Shown: positions 8,548 to 18,374, numbered from the stretch's first letter. The stretch is 64,000 bases of DNA from Hymenobacter nivis (GCF_006439025.1 NZ_RCYZ01000005.1:124001-188000), one strand, 5' to 3'. Notes: generated by a model from the letters alone, not told the origin. Numbers and translations: made by a program.

Positions 8548-11500
8548 ATGCAACCAAGGCTACTTTTTTCGCCGGCCCTGCCCTCTCTCAAACGCGCTGC
8601 GCTGCTTCAGCCGCTGTGCATTACGCTGCTCAGCAGCATGGCCATGGCCAACCCGACGGCCGCACAACCGTCGCTCAAGCAGGCCGTTACCCTCAACGCC
8701 CAGGACGCCACGGTGTACACCGTGCTGGCCGACATCGAGAAGCAGACCGATGCGCGCTTCCAGTACAGCCGCCAGCTCATCGGGGCCGGCCGCCACGTGA
8801 GCCTCAAGGCCGCGGGCCAGCCGCTGGGCGAGGTGCTGGTGGCGCTGCTCGAGCCGCTGCGCATCCGCTACACCCTTACGGCTGAGGGCATTGTGCTGCG
8901 CCCCGCCGCCGACGCGCCCGTAACGGGCCGCGTGGTAGACGAGAAGGGCGAGGCCCTGCCCGGCGTGAACGTCATCGTGAAGGGCACCAGCGTGGGCACC
9001 GCCACCGGGGCCGACGGCACTTACACCATCAACGCGCCCACGGGGGCCACGCTGGTGTTCAGCTTCGTGGGCTACACGGCCCAGGAAGTGCCGCTCAACG
9101 GCCGCACTACGGTGGACGTGAAGTTTGAGGCCGCGGCCTCGCAAACGCTGAACGACGTGGTGGTGGTGGGCTACGGCACCCAGGTGAAGCGCGAAGTAAC
9201 CGGGGCCATTGCTTCGGTGAAAGGCGCCGAGCTGGTGAACCAGTCGTCGCAAAACCCGGTCAGCTCGCTGCAAGGCAAGGTTTCGGGCGTGCAGATCACC
9301 AACTCGGGCACGCCGGGCGGGGCCCCGCAAATTCGGGTGCGCGGCACGGGCTCCATCGGAGGCGTGTCGCCGCTGTACGTGGTCGACGGCACGTTTCTGC
9401 CGCAGGGGGCCGATTTGAGCTTCCTCAACCAGGACGACATTGCCTCGATTGAGGTGCTGAAGGACGCGGCCAGCGCGTCCATCTACGGCATTCAGGCCGC
9501 CAACGGCGTGATTCTGGTGACCACCCGGCGCGGCCAGTCGGGGGCCCCGCGCATCAACTACAACGGCTTCGTGGGCGTGCAAAGCGTGACGAACAAGGTG
9601 GAGATGGCCAACGCCTCGGAGTACGCCACGCTTTATAACGAGAAGAACGCCCTGCAGGGGGCCCCGGCCAGCAGCAACCTGGCCACCGACCTGCCCTCGA
9701 CGGACTGGTTCAACCAGCTCTCGCGCAAGGCCCTCATTACCAACCACCAGCTCAGCCTGAGCGGGGGCTCGGACAAGATTTCATACGCCTTCAGCGGCTC
9801 GTACCTCAAGCAGCAGGGCATCATCAAGAAGAACGATTTTGAGCGCATCACGGCGCGCCTGCAAACGGACTTCAGTGCTACCGACCACATCAAGCTGGGC
9901 TACAACGTGCTGTTTTCCAACGTGAAATCGACCGATGTGCCGAGTGACATCTTCTACCAGGGCTACGTGGCGCCGCCGGTGGTGCAGCCGTTTCTGCCCA
10001 GCGGGCGCTACGGCGACCCGGGCCTGATCGGCACGGGCCTCGGCAGCTTCTCGAACCCCCAGGGCACGCTCGACTACTACAACCAGCAGTCGCAGCGCCA
10101 GAACCTGGTGAGCAGCGTGTTTGCCTCGTTCAACTTCCTGCAGTACTTCACGTTCCGCACCAGCGTGGGCATCAACTACGGCAGCACCAAGTTTTATAAC
10201 TACCTGAAGGCCGACTCGCTGACCACCGTGCAGGTGTACCGGGGCAACACGCTGCGCAAGGGCAACGGGCAGAACAGCCAGATCCAGTGGGAGAACACCC
10301 TCACCTACGACCGCTCGTTTGGCACCGACCACCACCTGACGGTGCTGGGCGGCACCACGGCCCTGCGCTACCGCACCGAAGAAATCAACGGCTCCATCAA
10401 CGGGGTGCAGGCCCCCACGTCGGACTTCTACTACTTCGGGCTGGGCACCCAGAACACGGCTTCGCTCACCAACCCCATCGACCTGTACAAGCTGTTCTCG
10501 GTGTTTGCCCGCGTCAACTACGCCTACAAGGGGCGCTACTTGCTGACGGCCAGCTTCCGGCGCGACGGCTCGAGCCGCTACTCCGAGCGCTACGGCAACT
10601 TCCCCTCGGTGGGCCTGGGCTGGGTGGTGTCGGACGAGTCGTTCATGGCCAACAGCTCTATTTTCTCGTTCCTGAAATTGCGGGGCAGCTACGGCGTGCT
10701 CGGCAACAGCCAGCTCTCGGGCAGCAACATTGCCACCCAGCTGGTTGATTTTGGGGCAGGCTACGGCACGTTCTTCAACGGGCAATTTTACCCCGGGGCC
10801 ACCGTGGGCACCCGCGCCGCTCCCCAGCTGCGTTGGGAAAACGTGCGCGAAGCCGACGGCGGCGTGGAAATGCGCTTCCTGGACAACAAGCTGACGGCCG
10901 AGTTTGACTACTACAACCGCCGCACCATCGACGCCGTGTTTCCGGTGCCGGTGCTGATTTCGCCCGGCTACACCAACAGCGGCGGCTTCCTCTCCAACAG
11001 CGCCAGCTTCCAGAACCAGGGCGTGGAAGTGGCCCTGCGCTGGGCCCCCACCGCCACCGGCGACTTCAGCTACAACCTGGGCCTGACCGGGGCATACAAC
11101 CAAAACAAGGTGCTCTCGACGGCGGGTGGGGCCCCGCTGTTTGCCGGCTCGCTGCCAGTGGCCGGCTACCTGGCCACGGTGTCGCAGATTGGGGCCCCGC
11201 TGGGCGCTTTTTATGGCTACGAAGTGGCGGGCGTGTTCCAGACCGCGGCAGACGTGACCGGCTCGGCCCAGCCCGGTGCCAAGGCTGGCGACCTGCGCTA
11301 CCGCGACGTGAACGGCGACGGCGTGATTGACAACCGCGACAAGGTGATGCTCGGCAACCCCAACCCGCGCTTCACCTACGGCGTGAACACCAACTTCCGC
11401 TATAAAGGCTTCGATTTGCAGATTGACATCCAGGGCGTGGGCGGCGTGGAGGTGCTCAACGGCTTGCGCGAAGTGCGCTACGGCAACGAGAACTTCACCA

Positions 11501-11844
11501 AGGAGTTCTACAACACGCGCTGGACGGGCGCGGGCTCGACCAACTCGGCCCCCTCGGCCAACCTCTCGGGCACCAACCTCGACGTGAGCTCCTACTACAT
11601 CGAGAAGGCCGACTACATCCGCCTGCGCAACGTGCAGTTGGGCTACAACTTCCCCAAAACGGTGACCGGGCCCCTGCACACCCAGACGCTGCGCCTGTAC
11701 GCCAACGCCCAGAACCCCCTGACGCTGACCAAGTACTCGGGCTTTACGCCCGAGGTGGGCGGGGCCCCCACCAACGCGGGCATCGACCTGAACGTGTACC
11801 CACTGTCGGCAACTTACAACATTGGCATTAACGTTGGTTTTTAA
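8548..11844 (+). CDS. SusC/RagA TonB-dependent outer-membrane transporter with STN signalling domain
   Basis: 1098 residues. A signal peptide (about 1-35) is followed by an STN domain (about 48-112, TVYTVLADIEKQTDARFQYS), a carboxypeptidase-D regulatory-like domain (about 118-200, VTGRVVDEKGEALPGVNVIV) and a plug that starts near DVVVVGYGTQVKREVTGAI. The 22-strand barrel ends in the aromatic residue expected for an outer-membrane protein (..NIGINVGF). It imports oligosaccharides with its SusD partner encoded 21 bases downstream. The STN domain links it to the FecI/FecR pair upstream, so locus 1 is probably induced by substrate binding at this receptor. The substrate cannot be read from the transporter itself. 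Confidence 0.95.
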   Translation: MQPRLLFSPALPSLKRAALLQPLCITLLSSMAMANPTAAQPSLKQAVTLNAQDATVYTVLADIEKQTDARFQYSRQLIGAGRHVSLKAAGQPLGEVLVALLEPLRIRYTLTAEGIVLRPAADAPVTGRVVDEKGEALPGVNVIVKGTSVGTATGADGTYTINAPTGATLVFSFVGYTAQEVPLNGRTTVDVKFEAAASQTLNDVVVVGYGTQVKREVTGAIASVKGAELVNQSSQNPVSSLQGKVSGVQITNSGTPGGAPQIRVRGTGSIGGVSPLYVVDGTFLPQGADLSFLNQDDIASIEVLKDAASASIYGIQAANGVILVTTRRGQSGAPRINYNGFVGVQSVTNKVEMANASEYATLYNEKNALQGAPASSNLATDLPSTDWFNQLSRKALITNHQLSLSGGSDKISYAFSGSYLKQQGIIKKNDFERITARLQTDFSATDHIKLGYNVLFSNVKSTDVPSDIFYQGYVAPPVVQPFLPSGRYGDPGLIGTGLGSFSNPQGTLDYYNQQSQRQNLVSSVFASFNFLQYFTFRTSVGINYGSTKFYNYLKADSLTTVQVYRGNTLRKGNGQNSQIQWENTLTYDRSFGTDHHLTVLGGTTALRYRTEEINGSINGVQAPTSDFYYFGLGTQNTASLTNPIDLYKLFSVFARVNYAYKGRYLLTASFRRDGSSRYSERYGNFPSVGLGWVVSDESFMANSSIFSFLKLRGSYGVLGNSQLSGSNIATQLVDFGAGYGTFFNGQFYPGATVGTRAAPQLRWENVREADGGVEMRFLDNKLTAEFDYYNRRTIDAVFPVPVLISPGYTNSGGFLSNSASFQNQGVEVALRWAPTATGDFSYNLGLTGAYNQNKVLSTAGGAPLFAGSLPVAGYLATVSQIGAPLGAFYGYEVAGVFQTAADVTGSAQPGAKAGDLRYRDVNGDGVIDNRDKVMLGNPNPRFTYGVNTNFRYKGFDLQIDIQGVGGVEVLNGLREVRYGNENFTKEFYNTRWTGAGSTNSAPSANLSGTNLDVSSYYIEKADYIRLRNVQLGYNFPKTVTGPLHTQTLRLYANAQNPLTLTKYSGFTPEVGGAPTNAGIDLNVYPLSATYNIGINVGF

Positions 11845-11865
11845 CATTTTAGCCCATCTATTCAC

Positions 11866-13341
11866 ATGAAAAAGCAAGTATCGTTTCTATTCCGGCGCAC
11901 CGCGCCGGCGTTGCTGGGCTTGGGCCTGCTGGCGGGAGCCGCGTCGTCGTGCTCGAAGTACCTCGACGTGGACCCCCAGGGGCAGCCCAAGGTGGAGCAG
12001 TTCTTCCAAACCCAGGCCGACGCCACGCTGGCCATCAACGCCGTGTACGGCAAGCTGCGCGAGTGGAACCTGACGGCCTTCAACTGGCTGGCCGTGACGA
12101 CGCTGACCTCGGACGACGCCGAGAAAGGCAGCGTGGCGGGCGACGCCGAGTTCCTGAACGAGTTCGTGTTCTTCCGCTTCACCTCCACGGCCGGGGCCGT
12201 GGAGGGCTACTGGACCGGCCAGTACCAGGGCATCAACGTGTGCAACCAGGTGATTCAGAACGTGCCCGGCATCAGCTCGATGGACGCCACGCTGAAGGCC
12301 CGCTACGTGGCCGAGGCCCAGTTTGTGCGCGCCTTGCAGTACTTCAACCTGGTGCGGGCCTTCGGCGACGTGCCCCTGAGCCTCAAGCCGGCCGAAACGC
12401 CCGACGAGCTGAACCCCGCCCGGGCCCCCAAGGCCGACGTGTACGCCGCCATTGTGAGCGACCTGACGGCCGCCGCCGCCGTGCTGCCCGCCTCGTACTC
12501 GGCCGCCGACCAGGGCCGCGCCACCAAGGGCGCCGCGCTGGCGTTGCTCTCGAAAGTGAAAATGTACCAGAAAAACTGGGCCGACGCGCTGAGCGCCTCC
12601 GACCAGGTGCTGGCCCTGAACTACTCGCTGGCGCCGGACTTCTACAAGATGTTCCGCATCCCGGGCGAAAACGGCAGCGAGTCGATTTTCGAGATTCAGT
12701 CGCAAACCCTGGTGGGCAACTGCGGGGCCTCGAACAACCAGTGGGCCCAGGTGCAGGGCGTGCGCCCGCAGTTCGGCTGGGGCTTTTTCAACCCCACCGC
12801 CGACCTGGAGAATGCGTTTGAAGCCGGCGACAGCCGCAAGCTGGGCACCATTCTGCTGCGCGGCTCCACCACGCCCGACGGCGACAAGATTGACCCGCAG
12901 GCCTCGAACCTGCGCTACAACATGAAGGCCTACGTGCCCAACTCGTACCCCAAGGACTGCGGCTACGGCGCCGACCAGAACATCCGGGTGCTGCGCCTGG
13001 GCGAGGTGCTGCTCATCAATGCCGAGGCCGCCAACGAGCTGGGCCAGAGCGCTAAGGCTTTGACGGCCGTGAACCGCATCCGGGTGCGGGCCGGGCTGGC
13101 CCCGCTGGCCAGCGGGCTGTCGCAAGACGCGCTGCGCCAGGCCATTTGGAAGGAGCGCCGCGTAGAGCTGGCCCTGGAGTACGGCGACCGGTTCTTCGAC
13201 CTGGTGCGCCAGGGCCGCGCCGGCACCGTGCTGCGCGCCGCCGGCAAAAGCTTCGTGGACGGCAAGAACGAGCTGATGCCCATCCCGCTGAGCCAAATCA
13301 CGCTCAGCGGCGGCAAGCTGACGCAGAACCCCGGCTACTAA
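11866..13341 (+). CDS. SusD/RagB surface glycan-binding lipoprotein
   Basis: 491 residues with a lipoprotein signal (lipid-anchor Cys in GAASSC near residue 29). The sequence shows the SusD pattern: CSKYLDVDPQGQP at the start of the mature protein, TPR-like helices such as YVAEAQFVRALQYFNLVRAFGDVPL, a central KGAALALLSKVKMYQKNW segment and a C-terminal WKERRVELALEYGDRFFDLVRQ block. SusD proteins form a lid on SusC and capture glycan at the cell surface. It follows the transporter gene after 21 bases. A strong hairpin after its stop separates it from the enzyme genes. Confidence 0.95.
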   Translation: MKKQVSFLFRRTAPALLGLGLLAGAASSCSKYLDVDPQGQPKVEQFFQTQADATLAINAVYGKLREWNLTAFNWLAVTTLTSDDAEKGSVAGDAEFLNEFVFFRFTSTAGAVEGYWTGQYQGINVCNQVIQNVPGISSMDATLKARYVAEAQFVRALQYFNLVRAFGDVPLSLKPAETPDELNPARAPKADVYAAIVSDLTAAAAVLPASYSAADQGRATKGAALALLSKVKMYQKNWADALSASDQVLALNYSLAPDFYKMFRIPGENGSESIFEIQSQTLVGNCGASNNQWAQVQGVRPQFGWGFFNPTADLENAFEAGDSRKLGTILLRGSTTPDGDKIDPQASNLRYNMKAYVPNSYPKDCGYGADQNIRVLRLGEVLLINAEAANELGQSAKALTAVNRIRVRAGLAPLASGLSQDALRQAIWKERRVELALEYGDRFFDLVRQGRAGTVLRAAGKSFVDGKNELMPIPLSQITLSGGKLTQNPGY

Positions 13342-13358
13342 CCGCTGCTTTTTTCCTT

Positions 13359-13392
13359 AACCTGGGGCCCCCACGGGCCCCAGGTTTTTTTA
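13359..13392 (+). terminator. Terminator-like hairpin between SusD and the first glucanase gene
   Basis: AACCTGGGGCCC (13359-13370) pairs perfectly with GGGCCCCAGGTT (13375-13386) over CCAC and is followed by TTTTTTAT. In the middle of a one-direction gene row it may act as a partial terminator, so that SusC/SusD are made in excess over the enzymes. Confidence 0.75.
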
Positions 13393-13410
13393 TCGCCTTT
13401 CCATTCAGCC

Positions 13411-15066
13411 TTGATCTTCCCGCGCAAATTCTTTCGGCGGCTCTTGCTGGGCGCCGCCGTGGGGGCCCTAACCGCCGCCGGCGCGTGCCAGAAAACGCCC
13501 GACGCCGCCCCGGTGGCTCCCACCCCGCCGCCCACCGCGCCGGCCACCCCCACCGTGACCGACCCCACCGCCGACCGCCTGCTGCTGGATAAAGTGCAGC
13601 AAGGCACGCTGCGCTACTTCTACGAGGGGGGCCACCCCATCAGCGGGATGGCGCGCGAGCGGAACACGTCGGGCGAAATCGTGACGAGCGGCGGCACTGG
13701 CTTTGGGGTGCAGGCGCTGGTGGTGGGCGCGAGCCGCGGCTGGCTGGCCCGCGCCGATGCCGTGGCCCGCACCCAGAAAATCTGCGATTTTTTGGCCAAG
13801 GCCGACCGCTTCCACGGGGCCTGGCCGCACTGGCTGAACGGCAGCACGGGGGCCGTCATTCCGTTCAGCGCCCAGGACAACGGCGGCGATTTGGTGGAAA
13901 CTTCCTACTTGGTCAACGGCCTGCTGGTGGCCCGCGCTTACTACGACGGCGGGGGGCCCGAGGAAACCGCCCTGCGCCAAACCATCACCCGGCTCTGGGA
14001 ATCGGTGGAGTGGAACTGGTACGCTAGCCGCGGCGACGGCCTGCTGTACTGGCACTGGAGCCCCACGGCGCAGTGGGCCATGAACCTGCCAATTCGCGGC
14101 TGGAACGAGGCGCTGATAACCTACGTGCTGGCTCTGGGCTCGCCCACGCACGCCATTGCGCCGGCCGTGTACCAGGCCACGTGGGTGGGCATCGGCCTGG
14201 GCGCGGGCCTCGTGAGCGAGGGCTACAAGCTGCCGCTGGGGCCCTTCTACGGCGGGCCGCTGTTCTTCGCGCACTACTCGTTCCTCAGCCTCGACCCGCG
14301 CCGGATGCAGGACCAGTACGCCAACTACTGGCAGCAAAACGTCAGCCATACGCTCATCAACCGCGCTTACTGCCTCTACACCGCCCCCAAGGCCAACGGC
14401 TACTCGGCCGGCCTCTGGGGCCTCACCGCCTCCGACGACCCCGACGGCTACAAGGCCCACCAGCCCTCGGCCGACAACGGCACGGTGTCGCCCACGGCGG
14501 CGCTCTCGTCGTTCCCCTACGCACCCTACTACGCCATGCAGGCGCTGCGCAACTACTACGGCTCGCTGGCCACTAAGCTCATCGGCGAGTACGGCCCGCG
14601 CGATGCCTACAACCCGTCGCGGGGCTGGGTGGGGCAGGATTTTCTGGCCATCGACCAGGGCCCCATTGTGGCCATGATTGAGAACTACCGCAGCGGCTTG
14701 CTCTGGCAGCTGGGCACGAAAATACCCGAGTTGCAAACCGGCTTGCAGCGGGCCGGCATGGGGGCCCCCAGCTATGCGGCGGGCTTCTACCTGGCCGTGC
14801 CCGAGGCCCGCTCCGGCCGCTACGACCTGCTGAAGCACCCCGACCAAAAAGCCTACCCGCTGGCTGTGGCCCTGGCCGCCGCCGGCCCCTACACTCTCAC
14901 CCTGGAAGCCGCTGACGGCACCGTGGTGGAAACGCCCTGGGCCAACCTGCCGCAGGCCGCAGGCCAGTACACGGTGCCCCTGGGCGCCACCGCCCCGGCC
15001 GGCGACTACACCGTGCGCCTCACCGGCGGCGCGGGGCCCCTCACGCTGCCCGTCACGCTCAACTAG
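13411..15066 (+). CDS. GH144-like glucanase lipoprotein (PF10091 glucoamylase-type fold) with a C-terminal extension
   Basis: 551 residues. No ATG fits; the TTG at 13411 gives an intact lipoprotein signal (MIFPRKFFRRLLLGAAVG..GAC), so it is taken as the start. The catalytic part (about 50-455) matches the PF10091 family: HPISGMARERN, TSGGTGFGVQALVVGASRG, FHGAWPHWLNG, VEWNWYASRGDGLLYWHWSP, RGWNEALITYVLA, GGPLFFAHYSFLSLDPR, HTLINRAYCLY, WGLTASDDPDGY and AIDQGPIVAMIENYRSGLLW. CAZy family GH144 holds endo- and exo-beta-1,2-glucanases of this type. Residues 460-551 form an extra small domain, probably a beta-sandwich, absent from the next gene. The lipid anchor and position suggest surface or periplasmic cleavage of glucan for the upstream SusC/SusD. 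Confidence 0.85.
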   Translation: MIFPRKFFRRLLLGAAVGALTAAGACQKTPDAAPVAPTPPPTAPATPTVTDPTADRLLLDKVQQGTLRYFYEGGHPISGMARERNTSGEIVTSGGTGFGVQALVVGASRGWLARADAVARTQKICDFLAKADRFHGAWPHWLNGSTGAVIPFSAQDNGGDLVETSYLVNGLLVARAYYDGGGPEETALRQTITRLWESVEWNWYASRGDGLLYWHWSPTAQWAMNLPIRGWNEALITYVLALGSPTHAIAPAVYQATWVGIGLGAGLVSEGYKLPLGPFYGGPLFFAHYSFLSLDPRRMQDQYANYWQQNVSHTLINRAYCLYTAPKANGYSAGLWGLTASDDPDGYKAHQPSADNGTVSPTAALSSFPYAPYYAMQALRNYYGSLATKLIGEYGPRDAYNPSRGWVGQDFLAIDQGPIVAMIENYRSGLLWQLGTKIPELQTGLQRAGMGAPSYAAGFYLAVPEARSGRYDLLKHPDQKAYPLAVALAAAGPYTLTLEAADGTVVETPWANLPQAAGQYTVPLGATAPAGDYTVRLTGGAGPLTLPVTLN

Positions 15067-15082
15067 CCCTTTCTTCTTTCGC

Positions 15083-16468
15083 ATGAAACATTGGCTTTTT
15101 TCTCTTGTAATCAGCGGCTTGGTACCGGCCGTTGGGCTAGCTCAAAAGGCGCCCGTTCCGGCCAAGCCGGCAGCTAAAACCCCCACTAAAACCGCGGCTT
15201 TTGATGCCCGGCAGCGGCCGCGCAACCTCACCGACGAGCAGCTGCTCGACCAGGTGCAGCGCCAAACGTTCCGGTACTTCTGGGACTTTGGGCACCCGGT
15301 GAGCGGCATGGCGCGCGAGCGCAGCAACAAATCGTACGACTACGGCGACGAGGTGGTGACGACCGGCGGCACGGGCTTCGGCCTGATGGCCATCATCGTG
15401 GCCGCCGAGCGCGGCTGGATCACGCGGGCCCAGGCGGCGGCGCGGGTGAGCAAAATCGTGAATTTCCTGTGGAAGGCCGACCAGTACCACGGCGCGTTTC
15501 CGCACTGGTACGACGGCGCCACGGGCCACACCATCCGCTTCAGCCCGAAAGACGACGGGGCCGACATCGTAGAAACGTCGTTTCTGTACGAGGGCCTGCT
15601 CTGCGCCCGCCAGTACTTTACGAAGGACACGCCCGACGAAAGCAACGTGCGCAACAAGGTACTCTGGATGTGGGAGGGCGTGGAGTGGAACTGGTTCACG
15701 CAGGGCCAAAACGTGCTGTACTGGCACTGGAGCCCCAACAACGGCTGGAGCATGAACCACCAGCTCCACGGCTGGAACGAGGCCCTGGTAACCTACGTGC
15801 TGGCCGCCGGCTCGCCCCGCTACGCCATCGACAAGGCGGTGTACGACCAGGGCTGGGCCAGCGGCCCCGACTACCTGAACGGCAAAACCTACTACGGCCA
15901 GCAGCTGCCGCTGGGCCCCGAGCTGGGGGGCCCCTTGTTCTTCTCGCACTACTCGTTTTTGGGCATCAACCCCCACGGCCTGAAGGACGCGCACGCCGAC
16001 TACTGGGCTCAGAACCAGCGCCACACGCTCATCAACCGCGCCTACTGCGTGGCCAACCCCAAGCACTACAAAGGCTACGGCCCCAACGCCTGGGGCCTCA
16101 CGGCATCAGATAGTTACCAGGGCTACGCCGCCCACTCGCCCACCGAAGACCTGGGCGTGATTTCGCCCACCGCGGCGCTGTCGGCCATGCCCTACGCGCC
16201 GGCCGAATCGATGCTGGCCCTCAAGCACTTCTACAACGACTTGGGCGACAAAATTTGGGGCCCCTACGGCTTCGTGGACGCCTACAGCGAGGAGCACAAC
16301 TGGTACGCCAAGTCGTACCTGGCCATCGACCAGGGCCCCATCGTGGCCATGATTGAGAACCAGCGCACCGGCCTGCTCTGGAAGCTCTTCATGAGCGCCC
16401 CGGAGGTGCAGCGCGGCCTCACCAAGCTGGGCTTCGAAAGCCCGGAATTGAAGCCCCTGCCCAAGTAG
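15083..16468 (+). CDS. GH144-like glucanase, second tandem copy
   Basis: 461 residues with an ordinary signal peptide (MKHWLFSLVISGLVPAVGLAQ) and no lipobox, so it is probably periplasmic. It matches the preceding protein along the whole catalytic domain: HPVSGMARERSN, TTGGTGFGLMAIIVAAERG, YHGAFPHWYDG, VEWNWFTQGQNVLYWHWSP, HGWNEALVTYVLA, GGPLFFSHYSFLGINP, HTLINRAYCV, WGLTASDSYQGY and AIDQGPIVAMIENQRTGLLW. It lacks the C-terminal extension. Two versions with different location signals suggest division of labour, for example an outer-surface endo-enzyme and a periplasmic enzyme releasing short oligosaccharides. The gene starts 17 bases after the first copy and is followed after 6 bases by the GH43-like gene, so the three are one operon. 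Confidence 0.87.
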   Translation: MKHWLFSLVISGLVPAVGLAQKAPVPAKPAAKTPTKTAAFDARQRPRNLTDEQLLDQVQRQTFRYFWDFGHPVSGMARERSNKSYDYGDEVVTTGGTGFGLMAIIVAAERGWITRAQAAARVSKIVNFLWKADQYHGAFPHWYDGATGHTIRFSPKDDGADIVETSFLYEGLLCARQYFTKDTPDESNVRNKVLWMWEGVEWNWFTQGQNVLYWHWSPNNGWSMNHQLHGWNEALVTYVLAAGSPRYAIDKAVYDQGWASGPDYLNGKTYYGQQLPLGPELGGPLFFSHYSFLGINPHGLKDAHADYWAQNQRHTLINRAYCVANPKHYKGYGPNAWGLTASDSYQGYAAHSPTEDLGVISPTAALSAMPYAPAESMLALKHFYNDLGDKIWGPYGFVDAYSEEHNWYAKSYLAIDQGPIVAMIENQRTGLLWKLFMSAPEVQRGLTKLGFESPELKPLPK

Positions 16469-16474
16469 GCCGCC

Positions 16475-18226
16475 ATGCGTCACCTCCGTTTCCTGCTCCT
16501 TTGCCTGCTGGCCGCCGGGGCCGCCCGCGCCCAGCCGGGGCCCCCGCGCCGCACCTACTGCAACCCGCTGAACCTGGACTACGGCTACACGCCCATCCCG
16601 AACTTCTCAACCGCGGGGCGGCACCGCGCCACGGCCGACCCGGTGATTACGCTCTTCAAGGGCACGTACTACTTGTTCTCGACCAACCAGCGCGGCTACT
16701 GGCACAGCAAAGACCTGTACGACTGGCAGTTCATCGAGCGCACCTTCATTCCGCCGGGGCTGAAAACCTACGACGACCTGTGCGCGCCGGCCGTGTGCGC
16801 CGTGGGCGACACGCTGCTGGTGTTCGGCTCGACGCAGGAAAAAAACTTCCCGCTCTGGATGAGCACCGACCCGCTGCACAACCAGTGGAAGCACGCCGTG
16901 TACCCGTTCCAAGTAGGGGCCTGGGACCCGGATTTCTTCCTCGATACCGACGGCAAGCTGTACCTGTACTGGGGCAGCTCGAACACCTACCCGCTCTACG
17001 GCCAGCAGATCAGCCGCAAAACCTTCCAGCCCATCGGCGAGAAGAAGGAGATGTTCGGGCTGAACGACAAGCAGTTCGGCTGGCAGCGCTTCGGCGAATA
17101 CCTGGACAACACCTTCCTTGACCCGTTCATGGAAGGCGCCTGGATGACCAAGCACGCCGGCAAGTACTACCTGCAGTACGGGGCCCCGGGCACCGAATTC
17201 AGCGGCTACGCCGACGGCGTGCAGGTGGCCGACCAGCCGCTGGGGCCCTTCGTGCCGCAGCCCCACAACCCGTTTGCCTACAAGCCCGGTGGCTTTGCGC
17301 GCGGGGCGGGCCACGGCAACACGTTCCAGGACGTGTGGGGCTCGTACTGGCACCTTTCGACAATGGTGGTGGCGGTGAAGAACAACTTCGAGCGGCGGCT
17401 GGGCCTGTGGCCCGCGGGCTTCGACGCCGACGGCGTGCTCTACACCGACACCGACTTTGGCGACTACCCGCACTACCTGCCCACGGGCCCCGCCGACCAC
17501 CTCAAGAGCACCTTCACCGGCTGGATGCTGCTCAACTACCAGAAGCCGGTGCGGGCCTCGTCCACGCTCGGCGGCTACGCCCCGAACTTGGCGGTGGACG
17601 AGAGCATCAAAACCTACTGGAGCGCCGCCACCGGGGGCCCCGGCGAGTGGTTCCAAACCGACCTCGGCCGGGTGAGCACCGTGCGCGCCGTGCAAATCAA
17701 CTACGCCGACCAGGACGCGCAGTTCTTGGGCAAGCAGCTCGGCATCTACCACCAGTACAAGCTGTTGTACTCGCTCGACGGCCAGAAATGGCAAATGCTG
17801 GTGGACAAGAGCCGCAACAAAACCGACGTGCCGCACGACTATATCGAGCTGCCGCAGGCCGTGCAGGCGCGTTATTTGAAGCTCGAAAACGTGCACATGC
17901 CCACCGGCAAGTTTGCCCTGAGCGGGCTGCGGGTGTTCGGCAGCGCCGGGGGCCCCAAGCCGGCGGCGGTGCGCGAGTTTGTGGTGCTGCGCACCGAGCA
18001 CGACAAGCGCAGCGCCTGGCTGAAGTGGGCCCCGGCCAGCGACGCCTACGCCTACAACATCCGCATCGGCATTGCGCCCAATAAGCTTTACCACAGCATT
18101 TTGGTGCACAGCCAAACCGATTACTACTTCAAAGGCATGGACAAGGACTTGCCCTATTATTTCACCATCGAAGCCGTGAACGAAGCCGGCACCGGCCCCG
18201 CCACCAAGGTGCAAGACGCGCCGTAA
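16475..18226 (+). CDS. GH43-like glycosidase with F5/8 type C and FN3-like domains
   Basis: 583 residues with a signal peptide (LLLCLLAAGAARAQ). Residues 25-350 form a five-bladed propeller of GH43 type: RATADPVITLFKGTYYLFST (catalytic base Asp in ADP), VGAWDPDFFLDTDGKLYLYWG (second Asp) and LDPFMEGAWMTKHAGKYYL (acid Glu in MEG). Residues about 355-490 are an F5/8C carbohydrate-binding domain (NLAVDESIKTYWSAATGGPG, WFQTDLGRVSTVRAVQINY), and 500-583 is a fibronectin III-like domain. GH43 enzymes remove arabinose, xylose or galactose, so the target may carry side branches; the specificity is not clear. The gene is closely coupled to the GH144-like genes and ends just before a REP-like repeat. 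Confidence 0.82.
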   Translation: MRHLRFLLLCLLAAGAARAQPGPPRRTYCNPLNLDYGYTPIPNFSTAGRHRATADPVITLFKGTYYLFSTNQRGYWHSKDLYDWQFIERTFIPPGLKTYDDLCAPAVCAVGDTLLVFGSTQEKNFPLWMSTDPLHNQWKHAVYPFQVGAWDPDFFLDTDGKLYLYWGSSNTYPLYGQQISRKTFQPIGEKKEMFGLNDKQFGWQRFGEYLDNTFLDPFMEGAWMTKHAGKYYLQYGAPGTEFSGYADGVQVADQPLGPFVPQPHNPFAYKPGGFARGAGHGNTFQDVWGSYWHLSTMVVAVKNNFERRLGLWPAGFDADGVLYTDTDFGDYPHYLPTGPADHLKSTFTGWMLLNYQKPVRASSTLGGYAPNLAVDESIKTYWSAATGGPGEWFQTDLGRVSTVRAVQINYADQDAQFLGKQLGIYHQYKLLYSLDGQKWQMLVDKSRNKTDVPHDYIELPQAVQARYLKLENVHMPTGKFALSGLRVFGSAGGPKPAAVREFVVLRTEHDKRSAWLKWAPASDAYAYNIRIGIAPNKLYHSILVHSQTDYYFKGMDKDLPYYFTIEAVNEAGTGPATKVQDAP

Positions 18227-18229
18227 ACC

Positions 18230-18336
18230 TGTAGCGCGGACTTTGTAGTCCGCGGCCTTCGCTTCGTCCTGCCGATTACCGTTGGGCGACTGGGGAGGAC
18301 GAAGCGAGAGCCGCGGACTACAAAGTCCGCGCTACA
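18230..18336. repeat. REP-like palindromic repeat, copy A
   Basis: A perfect 26-base inverted repeat (18230-18255 with 18311-18336) encloses an inner inverted repeat built on the CTTCGCTTCGTCCT/AGGACGAAGCGAG motif. Each outer arm is itself a small hairpin, GCGGACT-TTGT-AGTCCGC. The same parts return at 22124, 30920 and 51554. It lies between the GH43-like stop and the GH3 start and would fold strongly in the mRNA. Confidence 0.9.
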
Positions 18337-18374
18337 TAACGACATCAACTTACATCCTCCTACCCTTCTTACCC

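Noticed and set aside
9781..11877. A 698-codon reverse frame opposite the SusC gene of locus 1
   Set aside because: Antisense shadow with the typical repeated Val-Gly-Ala-His composition; no homology recognised.
13359..13392. End of locus 1 at the hairpin after SusD
   Set aside because: The enzyme genes continue in the same direction with short gaps and fit the SusC/SusD functionally, so partial termination is more likely than a locus border.
18230..18336. An insertion sequence or CRISPR repeat
   Set aside because: The elements have no coding capacity, no regular spacers and no cas genes nearby; copies are scattered singly between genes.
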